Shown piece after piece: positions 25,394 to 37,019 of a DNA stretch of 64,000 bases. Under the pieces are notes generated by a model. The model ran no database searches. It saw only the letters and a program-made list of their open reading frames with translations, and was not told where the DNA came from. Numbering within the stretch: position 1 is the stretch's first letter; each line of letters starts with the position of its first letter. Source of the stretch: Apus apus (taxonomy: Eukaryota; Chordata; Aves; Apodiformes; Apodidae); the NCBI RefSeq assembly GCF_020740795.1, contig NC_067312.1:39888905-39952904 (forward strand). The letters run 5' to 3'. The translations under genes and the position numbers were made by a program.

Positions 25394-27171
25394 TGTGTAT
25401 TTGGTTTATGCAGCAATGTTTTGGTAGCAAGGGGGTTACACAGGTGGCTTTTGTGAGAAGATGCCTGAACATTCTCCCATGTCTGACAGAGTCAGTGCCA
25501 GCTGGCTCCAAGACAGACCTGTCTGCTGGCCAAGGCGGAGCCCATCAGCAACGGCTTTAGCTTCTATGATGACATATTTAAGAAGGGGAAAAAACTGCTG
25601 TGCAACTGTAGGTGAGAGAGAGGAGTGAGAATATGTGAGAGAAACAGCCCTGCAGAAACCAAGACAAAGGAGAGGAGGAGGTGCTCCAAGTGCTGGAGCA
25701 GAGATTCCTCTGTAGCTCATGGTGAAGGCCACAGTGAGGCAGCCTGTCCTCCTGTAGTCCCTGGACGTTAGTGGTGGAAGAGATATCCACCTGCTGCCAT
25801 GAAAGGACCCACACTGAAACAGTTATTGAAGAAATGCTTTATTAAACATGCTTTTTTCCTGCTTTATTAAACTACCTGAATCTTGACATACAAGATTTTT
25901 CCACCTTATTTTCTAGCCCCTATCCTGCTGAGAAGGGGAGTGATAGAGGGGCTTCATGGGCATCTGGAGTCCTGCCAGGGTCAACTCACCACACATTGGA
26001 GAATTTCATAGAGGACTGTCTCCCAGGGCTGAGACCCCATGATGGAGCAGGGGAAGAGAATGAGGAAGAAGAAGTAGCAGACATGTGTGATGAACTGACC
26101 ACAACACTGTCAGGACCCAAGTAGGGGAAATCAAGGAGATTCAGATTGGACTCCCTTGCTTTCTAAACTCCTTCTCAGAGAGGAGCTTAGACGCAGCTGG
26201 ATCCAACCTGTGTCTCAAACCTGGCCCTTCCAGGGAAAATGTGAGGGTCCAAGGAAATGCTCAACCATCCAATACCCCTTGATCAGATTAAGGTGAAACG
26301 ACACTCCAGGTCTGTATTTTAATATTAGGTTTACTTAAGGCTATAGAAGGAGGCTGCATGATAAATTAGATCACAAGAGTACAATACATATATGTTTAAG
26401 CTGCACAACCTGAGGAAAAAATCATGGTTAGGCCTTGCATTACTTAAGGATGATAGGAAGGAAGAGAGAGAGAGAGAGTAGGAGAAGAAAAGTTTAGAGA
26501 GATAGATAACAGAAAGTCACCAGTCCTGGATCCAGCGTTGCGCCAGCCAACGGGGAGAGCTGGTGTCAGTGAGGGTCCCCAAGCCCATGATTGCAGACAC
26601 CTGTTTTATAGTCCTAGTTACCTTGTTTCACAAGGATGAGCAAGCATGTTCGAGTCACAAGCCTGAGCAGTTGCAGTGGACCTCTGCCCCCTCCATCCTC
26701 ATCTCAGTCGCTGTACATGCAGCCTCAGGCCATATGCAGGCAGTCAGTGCAGTCTCCACCCTCTCAGGCAGGCCTTTTGGGATGCAAACGAGACTTTGTT
26801 TAAGGGTTACAATGGGGTTTCGACACCAATTGCAGCAAGTATAGGTCCTGAGAGCTGGTCCCTAACAAATGCCCCTTCCTCATCCCTCTGTACCACTCCA
26901 GGAAAGAAATCAGCTGTGAAGCTGAGCCCTGGAAGTAGGGAGGGGTGGGAAAAAGGTGTTTTAAGATGTGTATTTACTTCTCATTACCCTACTCTGATTT
27001 TTTACTGGTAATAAATTAATTTCCCCAAGCCAAGTCTGTTTTGCATGTAAAAGTAATCGGTGTCTCCTCCCTGTCCTAATCTTGTCTCTCTTCCTATCTG
27101 GTTGAGAAGCCGGGGTACTGTGAGAGTGCCTTGGTGGGTACCTAGTGTCCAGCCAAGGTCAACCTACCACA
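25394..27171 (+). mobile_element. Composite avian LTR element, partly duplicated and interrupted
   Basis: The left part (about 25394-25820) runs from TGTATTTGGTTTATGCAG through an AAGAAGGGGAAAAAACTG segment and GGAGCAG-containing repeats. It is G/A-rich and noncoding, like an avian endogenous-retrovirus LTR I recognise only by appearance. A 3'-terminal segment ending CTCACCACA occurs at about 25907-25993. It is followed at once by internal LTR sequence (25994-26110), and after an unrelated insertion the element resumes at about 26878 with a GGTAATAAATTAATTT polyadenylation-like region. It ends at 27171 with a second copy of the same terminus (CCTACCACA). This reads as two partial LTR copies in tandem with a later LTR inserted into the second. 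The family name is not certain. Confidence 0.6.
26280..26867 (-). mobile_element. Solo LTR (588 bp) inserted in the older LTR
   Basis: The segment starts TGATCAG and ends CTAACA on the plus strand, so it has TG...CA termini. On the minus strand it reads TGTTAGGGACC ... ATCA. A TATA box (TATAAAAC, plus-strand positions about 26603-26611) sits inside it in minus orientation, as expected for LTR U3/R. The flanks are near-identical 9-mers: AATACCCCT at 26271-26279 and AATGCCCCT at 26868-26876. No coding sequence or primer-binding site accompanies it, so it is best read as a solo LTR left by recombination between two LTRs. Confidence 0.6.
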
Positions 27172-27307
27172 GACTGGTTTTCTTGTTCCTGTAGTTGTAA
27201 AATAGCTTCTTGGCAATTGTGGGTAATTTTGTCAATTTCAGCATTAATTTATGTAACGGTTATGTCTGTTAAATTAACTGGAAGAAAATAAGGTTATCAG
27301 GGGTAGC

Positions 27308-28538
27308 CAGGACAATTCATCAAGGGGAAATCATATCTGACTAATCTGATAGCCTTCTATGATGGTGTGACATGATGGCTAGATGCAGGGAGAACAGTGG
27401 ATGCTGTCTTCCTCAACTTTAGCAAGGCTTTTGACACTGTCCACCATAACATCCTTGTGGATAAGCTCAGGAACTGTGAGTTAGAAGAGTGGATGGTGAG
27501 ATGGATCAAGAACTGGCTAAAACATAGAGCCCAGAGGGTTGTGATCAATGGTGCAGAATCCAGTTGGAGACCTGTGACTAGCAGTGTTCCCCAGGGGTCA
27601 GTACCGGGCCCAGTACTATTCAACATCTTCATGAATGACCTGGATGAGGGGACAGAGTGTATCCTCTTCAAGGTTGCTGATGACATGAAGCTGGGAGCAT
27701 TGGGTGATACACCTGAAGGCTGTGCAGCCATTCAGCAAGATCTAGACAGACTGGAGAGCTGGCCAAAGAGGAACCTCATGAAGTTCATAAAGAACAAGTG
27801 TAGAGTCCTGCACCTGGCAAGAAAAAACACCAGGCACCAATATAGATTAGGGGTTGACCTGCTAGAAGGCAGCCCCATGGAGAAGGACCTTGGGGTCCTG
27901 GTGGACAACAAGTTATCCACAGGACAGCAATGTGCCCTTATGGCCAGGAGAGCCAATAGTATCTTGGGATGTATTAAGAACAGTGTGGCCAGCAGGTCAA
28001 GAGAGGTTCTCCTACCCCTCTATTCTGCCCTAGTAAGACTCCACCTGGAATAATGTCCAGTTCTGGGCTCCCCAATTCAAGAGGGACAGGGATATCCTGG
28101 AAAGAGTCCAAGAGAGGGCTACAAGGATGATTAAGGGAATGGAACATCTGTCATACGAGGAAAGGCTGAGAGACCTGGGGCTGCTTAGTCTTGAGAAGTC
28201 TGAGAGGGGACCTTATTAATGTCTACAAATATTTGAAGGGTGCATGTCAAGAATGGGACAATCTCTTTTCAGTTGTACCCTGTAATAGGACGAGGGGAAA
28301 TGGCACCAAGTTACAACACAGGAAGTTCCACCTCAACATGGGGAAAAACTTCTTTACTGTGAGGGTTACAGAGCACTGGAACAGGCTGCCCAGAGAGATT
28401 GTGGAGTCTCCTTCTCTGGAGACTTTCAAGACCCATGTGGACACGTTACCGTGTGATCCGCCCTAGGTGTTCCTGCTCTGGCAGGGGGGTTGGACTTGAT
28501 GATCTTCTGAAGTCACTTCCAACCCCTATGATTCTATG
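27308..28538 (+). pseudogene. 5'-truncated CR1 LINE, reverse-transcriptase remnant
   Basis: The frame from about 27397 to 28053 encodes the second half of a CR1 reverse transcriptase: [37 protein letters not shown] in place of FADD, then KDLGVLVDN and [20 protein letters not shown]. The tail continues in other frames through RATRMIKG and [10 protein letters not shown] to [10 protein letters not shown]. It ends in the CR1-type terminus with the ATTCTATG octamer at about 28528-28536. It is dead: the catalytic Asp of motif A is Asn (codon 27415-27417), TAA at 28051 replaces a usually coding codon after HLE, and there is a frameshift near 28200. The 5' truncation is typical of CR1. Confidence 0.93.
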
Positions 28539-31500
28539 AACTCTTGCCATGGGAAGGAAGGTAGGGGATCGTAATTATTCTCAGGCTAGAAGTGAAGTGA
28601 TTGCAGATCTACCAAGAATGACTGCAAACACAGAACTGGAGTAAAAAACAATTACACAGAAAAGCTAATAAAGGTAGCTGATGGACCTAGAAAATGCCAG
28701 TTATTTAATCCTATCTAATTTTTTATAATTAAACAACCAGAAAACTTCTAATAACAAGTGTTGGGATAGCAGTACTGACAAGTCAGAAAAATAAAAGTAT
28801 TCTGAAATAGAAGGAATTTGCAAAGACCCAGGCCCTCACTATTTTTCATTAAAAATTTCACATTAGCCTAACTTATCTGGTAGTGTCATTCAGTAATTTG
28901 ATCACAAATATATAGTTTAACTTTCTACTGGTTTTTGTTCTAAAAATACGTGAAAAAGAAGAAAATAAAACAGTCCAAATAATTTTGCTTTGAAAAGCAA
29001 AGAGAGTCATAATGTGTTTAACTCCGTCTCACACCTAGCTGAAGATCAGTTACCACAGTTTGCAAGCTGTGCACTAGTATTGTATCCACATCCTCGGAAG
29101 GAGACACCCACACCGAAACTGTGGATAAATTAACAGACTTACACAGATCTCCACTCCAGCTCCTGAGCCCTTGAATGCTTAAGGGCATATCAAGAGAAAA
29201 GAGCTCCAACAAGATAAATGAAGGTACTTGAAGGTACAGACAGAGAGCAGAGGAAAAAAGCAGAAATACTGCAGATCTTGGGCAGCCTGTAGGTTAGGAA
29301 GTCCCTGTGTGAGGACATGAATTTTGGGACAGTAAGCGTAACTGTCTGCTGGCTTACAACAGAGCTTTGTTGAGATGTGGGCCATGGAAATGTATTTAAA
29401 ATGAAAAAAACTGACAAAGATAAGGCCAGGCTTTAAAACACACATAGGCTGCAAACATGAGATTTTCTCTTGTACTTGGCATGCTGGGGAAAAAAAAAAA
29501 AAAAAAAAGTTAAAGAAGTGAATGTATGTACCATAGTACTGCTTCTTAAAGTACAGCTTCTTGCTGAGATAAATTTGGTACTAAGAAAATACAGAAGAGG
29601 CCTAAGGGCCTCTCTGAATTTCTGGTACTTCTTTAGGCTGTGTGAAGACACAAACCTTTTATAGTCTTTTCTAATAGTGCTGCTAAAGATGATCAACTTA
29701 TTTCAATGCGACTGACATACATTTAATGGAACATCAATATCTTAAAACACTTAAAAAATTATTTTCAGAAGTAAAGTTTTCTCAGGCTGTGGTAAAACTA
29801 GTTTACTATGTAGATGTCTGTGAATAACAGAACAATTCAGAGCTGTGGTGTGTTGGTTTATATCAGTATTTCCCTACTGATTAAGCAATCCAGCAAGAAA
29901 CTGTGATCTTACAACAGCAAATCACCCTGAAGGGCCTTTACATTCCACTGTACACTAAAAAATTAATTTGAATGGAATTAGGAAAGACTGTGTAAGAGAG
30001 TATTAGTGGCAGTGATAGATAAGCCACAAGTAGATATAGGAGCCAAAACCTGTGAAACATTACTAGACGTGGTATTCATCACTCACATAGTAAAGAAACC
30101 AATTCAGAAGTTCACATGCCTCACTTCTTTGCATTTATCATGTAATTTTTGTTTTGTTTTGTTACAGGCAATATGCCTTCAATATAAAGCTTTAATTTTA
30201 ATTTTTTAATTTATATACTTTTGCAGGGTTGCTCCTCCTCAGAAACAAATTCCACAGCACTAGTGTTGCTGTGCTAGCAGTTGAATAATACATGTTCTTC
30301 TGTCAAAGCTAGGGAGACCATATCAGCTGTAAAGAGACAAATGCAATCACACCAAGAGTTATCAGCTTTATGTACTGAGGAGTCTTGACACTACTTAACA
30401 TTCATTCTCAATTACCAGTCTCTGGTTTCTCTCACTGATTGAACAGCACTACAAAATATCTCAAGTAAATTAGTGGATTTTGTGAACCCATTATGGTTTA
30501 AGCAGCATCCTTCATTCATCAAAGAAGTTGAGTTAGCCAATAAAGCACTAAATGCTAATTTATATCCGAGAGTAGCAATAGACTTTTGATAATGCACCCT
30601 TCCACTCTTTCAGATATTTGGTTTTGAAGAAAGCGATCACCAGTTTTCTGCAAGAATGAAGGATATTGTAATTAATTTTGAAAAAAGGACATTTAACTCA
30701 ATGGCTGTCTGCAGTAGCAGGTAATTAAAAGCGTTAACTATTCTCTTTCACATTTCCTCCAGTTATGATGCCAGGTAGACTTGTTTGGATGATAAGTTAC
30801 CCTAGGTATAAAATGTTGTGGAAGAACCACATAGTCTTAATACCTGCATATTTATCTGGGGTAATGGGCTTGTTTTAGAACCACTGCTATCACCTACTTG
30901 ATGTTCCTGGTGTAATTCACCAACCTTGATGAACCAGAGAATCAGTTGAGGAAACCAATCAACTGATCTAGCAGAAAAAATACATAAATATTTCCTGTCC
31001 AAATTCTGATTTATATCTAGGAAGCTGATTAGAATCTTGCACGATTGCTTAAAAAGACTATGGGACTTCCTGAACTGAATTTAATTTTGGAAATAGATCA
31101 TACCCAGTTTTCAGTAGTATTCAATGACCAGCAGACAGGCAGGTATAATTAGTTTTCTTTACTGTTCAATCTTATAGACTGATGGGTGATACCTTAATTT
31201 AAGATACTTGCGTATTTTCACTTTTCAAAGCACCAATTTTGTATTCTATTCTTGTTTTAGCTGGATGGCATTCAGATGCGTGAACATTATTCTTAACAAC
31301 ATTGCCCCAACAGGTGCAACACTTTTTTACATATAACAATCCAACAAATCTCATCTATTTTTCTTTTGATTCCTGTAAATTTATTTCAGGAAAGTAATTA
31401 AATTACTTCACCTTGGACTTCTTCTATTCATTTTTTTTCCTCATTGCTTTTCCCACTAGTCAGAGGAAAAAAAGCAAATAGCAAGCTCCACAACTTTAGA

Positions 31501-32829
31501 AGGTAGTGAAGCAGATTACTGAACATGCTGATGCAATACAAAACCCTTCATGATTATAGATGAAATTGTTTTACTTTTCTTTCATTTTCTTCCCTCACTG
31601 TATGACTGACAGATTATCAGAAGCTAAACACAAGCAAGTCAAATATCACAATTTAATAGGAAAGGAATATCAGACAAAACTATCCTGTCACTGAACAAAC
31701 ATCAATATATCACTGTATAAAACCCATAGTTCACCTGCATCTTGAACAGATAAACTGGAAATATAAAATCAAGACAATTAGCATTATTTCAGTTATGGGA
31801 TAGTTTATCTGAGGAGCAACTAAATAAATTAAGATTATTGAGGCTTATAAAGGCCCAGAAGAGGCAAAATATGAAGAAGGCTTTTAAAGTAATGAGTGAC
31901 TTTCAGGTAATTTTTTATGATACTGAGACCTTACATCAAAATAGCTACAATCCAGTTCTTTACATCAAATTCTTTAAAGGATGCTGGTATCACAGAACTA
32001 TTATTTAATTATGTGTGAGTTTCATTATCCCTCTCCCACCTCCTCTCTGATCCACTGTGATTTATATTAACAGGGGAGCACTTTTTCTCTATTTAACTTC
32101 CAGAAGACCTGTTGGGCTACCTACTCAAAGCTTGCTTTAGTGTGTGGCCCAGTATATGACTTCCAGGAAGTATTTTAAATTATTCCAATCATTATACACG
32201 TGGGTTTGTATTATCAGGGAACAGGTTAGACAGATCATTGCATAATTTGTTTGGGATATGCACACTGGCAGCATTAGTCTTTTCAAATGGATAGATCTGT
32301 TTGAAATGGATTAGCGCTCTTACTTCCCTGTGCAAGAATAATGGAACTGATGCAAATGTAAATCAGCTCTTTACTGTTACACATCACACTCAAAGCAAAT
32401 GCTTGCATTACAAAGGATATCGATTTGCTCTGAAACTGTGAAGTGGTTTAGTGGTACAAAATTGTAGTCAACACTTGCTGCCATCTTCTGGTTTCATAAA
32501 AATCCACAAATGGACCTTAAGAAGACTTTTCTTCAAATCAAAGTGCACCTTTGGGACAGAAACAAAATTAAATACCATACTTTAAAAACTATAGTACCCA
32601 ATTTCATAGCAATGTTCATATCTCAGAGGTGCAAGTCTGTGAAAAACATCCATGAAGTATTGAGTTTTGACAACATAAAAATAAGAGTTAGGGCAATATA
32701 TTCATAAAGCCATTGTGTTTCATGGATACAAAACATAAAGAGATTTCTAATACTGGCAATTTACCAGTGACGGACATTATGTTTTATTTTATAATGCCCC
32801 AGCTGATACACATGTATGTTCTTGCTGAT
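28539..32829. other. Intergenic DNA, no gene recognised
   Basis: This is AT-rich with an A-run at about 29490-29508. A stretch near 31790-31910 faintly recalls very old CR1 tail sequence (plus strand), but I cannot confirm it. No open frame shows a domain. A CTCF-like word lies at 32479-32491 close to the CR1 that follows. Confidence 0.5.
32479..32491 (-). promoter_or_regulatory. CTCF-like motif (minus orientation)
   Basis: TGCCATCTTCTGG is close to the reverse complement of the CTCF core, with one clear mismatch by my reading. Single motif matches occur by chance every few kilobases; its value is only in combination with the other two candidates in this interval. Confidence 0.3.
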
Positions 32830-33851
32830 CATAGAATCATAGAACGGTTTGGGTTTGAAGGGACCTTAAAGATCATCTAGTTCCAATCCCTCTGCATGGG
32901 CAGGGACATCTCTCGCTAGATCAGATTGCTCAAGGCCCCATCCAACCTGGCCTTGAAGACCTCCAGGGAGGGGGCATCCACAACCTCCCTGGACAATCTG
33001 TTCCAGCATTTCACCACCCTCACAGGAAAGAACTTTTTCCTAAAGTCCAACCCGAATCTCCCCTCTTTAAGCTTCAGACCCTTGTCCTCTTACTATATAT
33101 CTGTGTAAAAAGCCCCACCCCCGCTTTCTTGTAGGCCCCCTTTAGATATTGGAAAGTTGCTATAAGGTCACCACAGAGCCTTCTCTTCTCTAGGCTGAAC
33201 AACCCCAGCTTCCACAGCCTATCTTCATAGGGAACATGCTCCAGCCCTCTGAACATCTTTGTGGCTCTCCTCTGGACACTCAAGGAGTTCTATGTCCTTC
33301 TTACGTTGGCGATGCCAGAACTGGACACAGTGCTCCAGGTCGGATTTCACCAGAGCAGAGTAGAGGGGGAGAATCACCTCTCTTGACCAGCTTGCTGTGC
33401 TTCTTTTGATGCAGCCCAGGATATAGTTGGCTTTCTGGGATGCAAGTGCACGCTCGCAACTCATGTTAAACTTCTGGTCCACCACTACTCCCAAGTCCTT
33501 CTTCTCTGGGCAGTCTACAATCCTTACTTCTCCCAACCTGTATTTGTGCATGGGATTGCCTCGACCCAGGTTCAGAACCTTGCACTTGGCCTTGTTGAAC
33601 TTCACGCAGTTTGCAGGAGCTCACTTCTTGAGCCTGTCAAGGTCCCTCTGGATGGCATCGCTTCCTTTCAGCATGTTGACTTCACCACACAGTTTGGTGT
33701 CATCAGCAAACTTGATGAGGGTGCACTCAATTCAACTGTCCATGTTGCCGACAAAGATGTTAAGTAACACTGGTCCAAGCACCAGCCCTTGAGGAACACC
33801 ACTCATCACATGTCTCCATTGGGACATCCAGCCATTGATCACAACTCTTTG
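32830..33851 (-). pseudogene. CR1 LINE fragment, relatively young
   Basis: The left end is the reverse complement of an avian CR1 3' end (CATAGAATCATAGAACGG). Reading the minus strand rightmost to leftmost gives [23 protein letters not shown] (intact catalytic pair), then KFNKAKCKVLNLGRGNPMHK, KKDLGVVVDQKFNMS and YILGCIKRSTASWSREVILP. It continues with a frame shift into [19 protein letters not shown] and [19 protein letters not shown]. It is 5'-truncated within the reverse transcriptase and carries in-frame stops and at least one indel, so it is not functional. It abuts an LTR on its right side. Confidence 0.93.
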
Positions 33852-34612
33852 TGTTGTGCATCATTATGTGCTGTATTTTTATGCACTTGTGGGGAACGGT
33901 CCATCTTCTCTCTCCCACATAAGACTAAACAAAATGCCTTTCAAGCCAGCAAAACAAGAGTGATGTCTTTTTGCTGATTTAGCCAAGGATGGACTGGAAC
34001 AGGCCCCTTGCTCTACCAGGTAAGTCCACAGCAAGAAATGAGCATAAGGGTTATGAGAACTCGCAGCAAAAATGGACAATAGGTAAAAGATGCCTCTGAC
34101 AGAGTATGGTACCAGGCCAGTGCTAACTGGCTAATTTGAACAGTGGTACTTCACTCGAACAGTGATTTCTGGTCTATAAAAGAGGGCAAGTTCTGCAGGC
34201 CTGTGGCTCTCTGCCTGCCTGGGAGGAGACCCTGCAGCAGCACCAGAAGCCGCCTGGAACCCCAGCACTGCTGCCTGGAGGAGCCGAGGGGGGCACCTGT
34301 ACCCGCTCCGCAGGGAGCCGGCCTGCTCCCGAGGGATCGTTGCCCAGCTGGAGCTGCCCGAGCCTAACACCGCAGCCAAGCCGACCGGAACCGCAGCTGC
34401 CTGCGTGGTCCACCTGCCGCTCTGCCCGGGATTGGAGCCCGCAGTGACTCACAGAGGAGCTGTGTCTGCTGCTGCTGCTGGGGGGTCGACCCTGGTACTG
34501 GGAAGCTGAACCCCTATGGACCTGCTGCTGGGCCCTGCCAGCTGCATCCAGGGAACCACACGCTACGGAAGGGTAAACGCACACACACACACTCTCTCTA
34601 GCTTTCCTGCCA
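33852..34612 (+). mobile_element. ERVL-like LTR
   Basis: The segment starts TGTTGTGCATC directly against the CR1 and ends near TTTCCTGCCA. It contains TATAAAAG at 34175-34182 followed by a strikingly GC-rich R/U5-like part (34200-34560) in an AT-rich setting, ending in a CA dinucleotide run. Its strongest support is the sequence just downstream, which matches a tRNA-Leu primer-binding site, the primer of ERVL-class elements. A matching 3' LTR is not seen in the window, so the provirus is incomplete. Boundaries are uncertain by about 10 bp. Confidence 0.7.
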
Positions 34613-34618
34613 GGCTTC

Positions 34619-34633
34619 TGGTGTCAGAAGTGG
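34619..34633 (+). other. Retroviral primer-binding site, tRNA-Leu type
   Basis: TGGTGTCAGAAGTGG matches the complement of the 3' end of leucine tRNAs, including the TGG that pairs with the CCA tail. It lies a few bases after the proposed LTR end, exactly where a primer-binding site belongs. Use of tRNA-Leu is the hallmark of ERVL-type elements. Confidence 0.7.
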
Positions 34634-34739
34634 CATGTTGAGGGTCCTTTAGTGACCAGCACACCATGCTCTCAATTGCTACATTGCTAAACTAAAAAAA
34701 AAAAAAAAAAATTTAAAAAATTGAGCAATCAGTGTGAAA

Positions 34740-34871
34740 ATGAGTTCCAATGCTGAAACCGCTTGTACAGAAAATGCTGCTCATGCAGAAAGTGCCGCTA
34801 GTGCAGAAAATACCAAGGTTCAGGAAAGACCCATCTTCATCATCTGCTCAGATTGTGGAGGAATATTCTAA
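34740..34871 (+). pseudogene. Short gag-like leader remnant of the ERVL-like element
   Basis: An ATG 107 bp after the primer-binding site opens a 43-codon frame (MSSNAETACT... to GGIF, then TAA at 34869). The middle consists of three degenerate 18-bp units encoding variants of AENAAH, AESAAS and AENTKV. Position and Ala/Glu/Ser composition suggest the start of a gag gene, but I cannot match it to a family. The sequence that follows (to about 35150) may be more of the internal region; it has no recognisable retroviral domain and is clearly decayed. Confidence 0.35.
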
Positions 34872-35447
34872 AATGCTCTAAAATAGGGTCCCACAGTGGC
34901 CGTTCCTCTGTCAGAGGCAAAGGCCACGTGTGACCCTCGGTGCCATGACCAAAGCCCTCCACACTGGGAGGGACATCGCACAAGCACCCGACAGCCGGGA
35001 GCCCCTGGCATCGGCTCGTGACAGCGGTATGGAAATTTTATATTTGTGTAAAAGCCAGATGTTTCAACAAAAAACCCAGAAAATTAAAACAGGTTTTGGG
35101 CTCAACCCCTTTTTGACACTCAGAGCACATTACAATTTCAGACACTGAAAGTCAACCTTAATGCAGTACTGGGAGAAGGGTAAGGGGAAATGAGGAGAAT
35201 TCTAAAGCACCTTCCAAAGCACAAATCAACAAGAATTCAGATGAGGTATGAAATGCGAGAAAAGGCCCTAAATGCTGAGGTTTAAAACACCAAGAGTCAT
35301 GTAAGTACAAAGCAATGGCACATGGGCTTGAAAGCTAGCTCCAAATAAGCTAGTTCTGGAACTGGACTAGGACCTTCATTTCTAGGAAAAGAGGTTAATT
35401 AGCCTGGACATACGATCAAGCTTATGGTTTGGTACTCCAAAATGCAT

Positions 35448-35680
35448 GTGTGTGAGACCACACCTGGGGTAGTGTGTCCAGTTCTGGGCTCCCGAGTTCA
35501 GGAGGGACAGGGATCTACTTGAGAGAGTCCAACAGAGGCTATGAGGATGATTACGGGATTGGAACACCTGCCTTGTGAGGAAAGCTAAGAGACCTGGGCC
35601 TTTTCAGTCTAGAGAGGAGAAGACGGAGAGGGGATCTTATTAATGTCTACAAATATCTGAAGGGTGGGTGTCAAGGAGAG
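35448..35680 (+). mobile_element. Short CR1 fragment, truncated at both ends
   Basis: Plus-strand sequence corresponds to the C-terminal end of CR1 ORF2: a GTGAGACC..CACCTGG phrase, CCAGTTCTGGGCTCC, then the region for [10 protein letters not shown], followed by TTAATGTCTACAAATATCTG. It stops before the CR1 3' terminus, so it was cut by a later rearrangement or deletion. Confidence 0.85.
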
Positions 35681-36229
35681 ACCACACCTAAATGTTACTT
35701 CCAGAAACCGTTTTGCTACAGCTTGTCCACAGGGCCTCTCTTATGGATTACAATATCAAATAATTTTTAGAAGGTGACACTATGTGGCATTAATCCCTAG
35801 GATTTCTAGAAATTATATTTAACATCTACATTGGCTTCCTTACCCTGTGGACAGAGATAAAACCTGCAAGAATACTTTTGGCAAAAAGTTCTATCTTCTC
35901 TTCTTAGCCCTCTATATATAATACCTAAGGATATTAACCAGATGATAAGATCACATAGTCTTGTTTTACTTACTTCCATCTAGAACTCCTTCACTTGATA
36001 CTAGAGGACTTGCAGCACTGTCAATGGTGTTTTCCTAAGGCCCATTTCACCTGAAATGCAACTATCCTTGTGTTGTGAAAATCTACATTTGCCCCGTGCA
36101 CTTAACTTAAAAAGGGACATAAAATAATTAAAAATTATTAATGTTAATTTCAGTTATTTGATGAATAAAAGCTACCAGAAAATGCATGAGCCCAACAATC
36201 CAATCCTGTGCTGAGAAACCCGCGTGTAC

Positions 36230-36245
36230 CCACCAGATGGTGCTG
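36230..36245 (+). promoter_or_regulatory. CTCF-like motif (plus orientation)
   Basis: CCACCAGATGGTGCTG fits the CTCF core CCASYAGRKGGCRSTG with a single mismatch (T for C at position 12). It lies in a non-repeat stretch between two CR1 fragments. Binding is inferred, not shown. Confidence 0.4.
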
Positions 36246-36488
36246 TTTCCGACATTTAACAAAACAGCCCTGCGACTGGACTGTACTTAACGTTGTTGGC
36301 TACGTTGCTCTTTCATTCCGATTACTGCAGTCATGTGAGGTAAAATATCAGGTGCTAAGTTAAGTATCCGGAGCTTCCAGTATAGTTAAGGCTTCCAACT
36401 AGCATTTGAGATTTCCCACTCTTTATTTTATTTTTAATGTTTTTCACCCCATATGTAGTTCTGTCTTTTAAGGTCTCTTCAGTGTTTT

Positions 36489-37019
36489 CATAGAATCACA
36501 GAACGGTTAAGGGACGGTTGGCAGGGACCTCAAAGATCATCAGGATCCAACCTTGTTGCTATGAACAGGGACACCTCACACTAGAACAGGCTGCACAAAG
36601 CCTCATCCGATCTGGCCTTGAATACCTTCAAGGAGGGGCATCCACAATCTCCCTGGACAACCAATTCCAGTGCCATACCACTCTCATGGTGAAGAATTTA
36701 TTCCTAATATCTAACCTAACTCTACCCTCTTTCAGTTTAAAGCCCTTCCCCCTAATCCAATCCCTAAAAACTCTAGTAATAGTCCCTCCCCAGCTTTCCT
36801 CTAGGCCCCCTTCAAGTACTGAATTTTTGTAAGGTCTACCCCGCAGTCTTTTCTTCTCCAGCCTGTCTTCACAGCAGAGGTGCTCCAGCCCTTTGATCAT
36901 CTTGGTGGCCCTTCTCTGGACACTCTTCAACAGCTCCACATCTTTCCTGTGCTGAGGGCACCAGAGCTGTATGCAGTATTCAAGTGGGGTCTCACCAGAG
37001 CACAGGGGCAGAATCACAA
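36489..37019 (-). mobile_element. CR1 LINE 3' fragment
   Basis: The left end is a reverse-complemented CR1 3' terminus (CATAGAATCACAGAACGG). The minus-strand frame at 36628-37017 carries CR1 ORF2 tail phrases: [34 protein letters not shown] and FTMRVVWHWNWLSREIVD. Small indels disrupt the part equivalent to LRGDLI. Truncated at the 5' side. Confidence 0.92.

Noticed and set aside
31790-31910. Possible very old CR1 tail
   Set aside because: Only loose resemblance to the ORF2 tail; not enough to annotate without a profile search.
33225-33605. 126-codon minus-strand frame as a host gene
   Set aside because: Its phrases are CR1 reverse-transcriptase C-terminal sequence; it is a transposon fossil.
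34174-34590. 138-codon minus-strand frame in the GC-rich LTR
   Set aside because: It lies inside the LTR, opposite to its transcription, and has no domain; the composition explains it.
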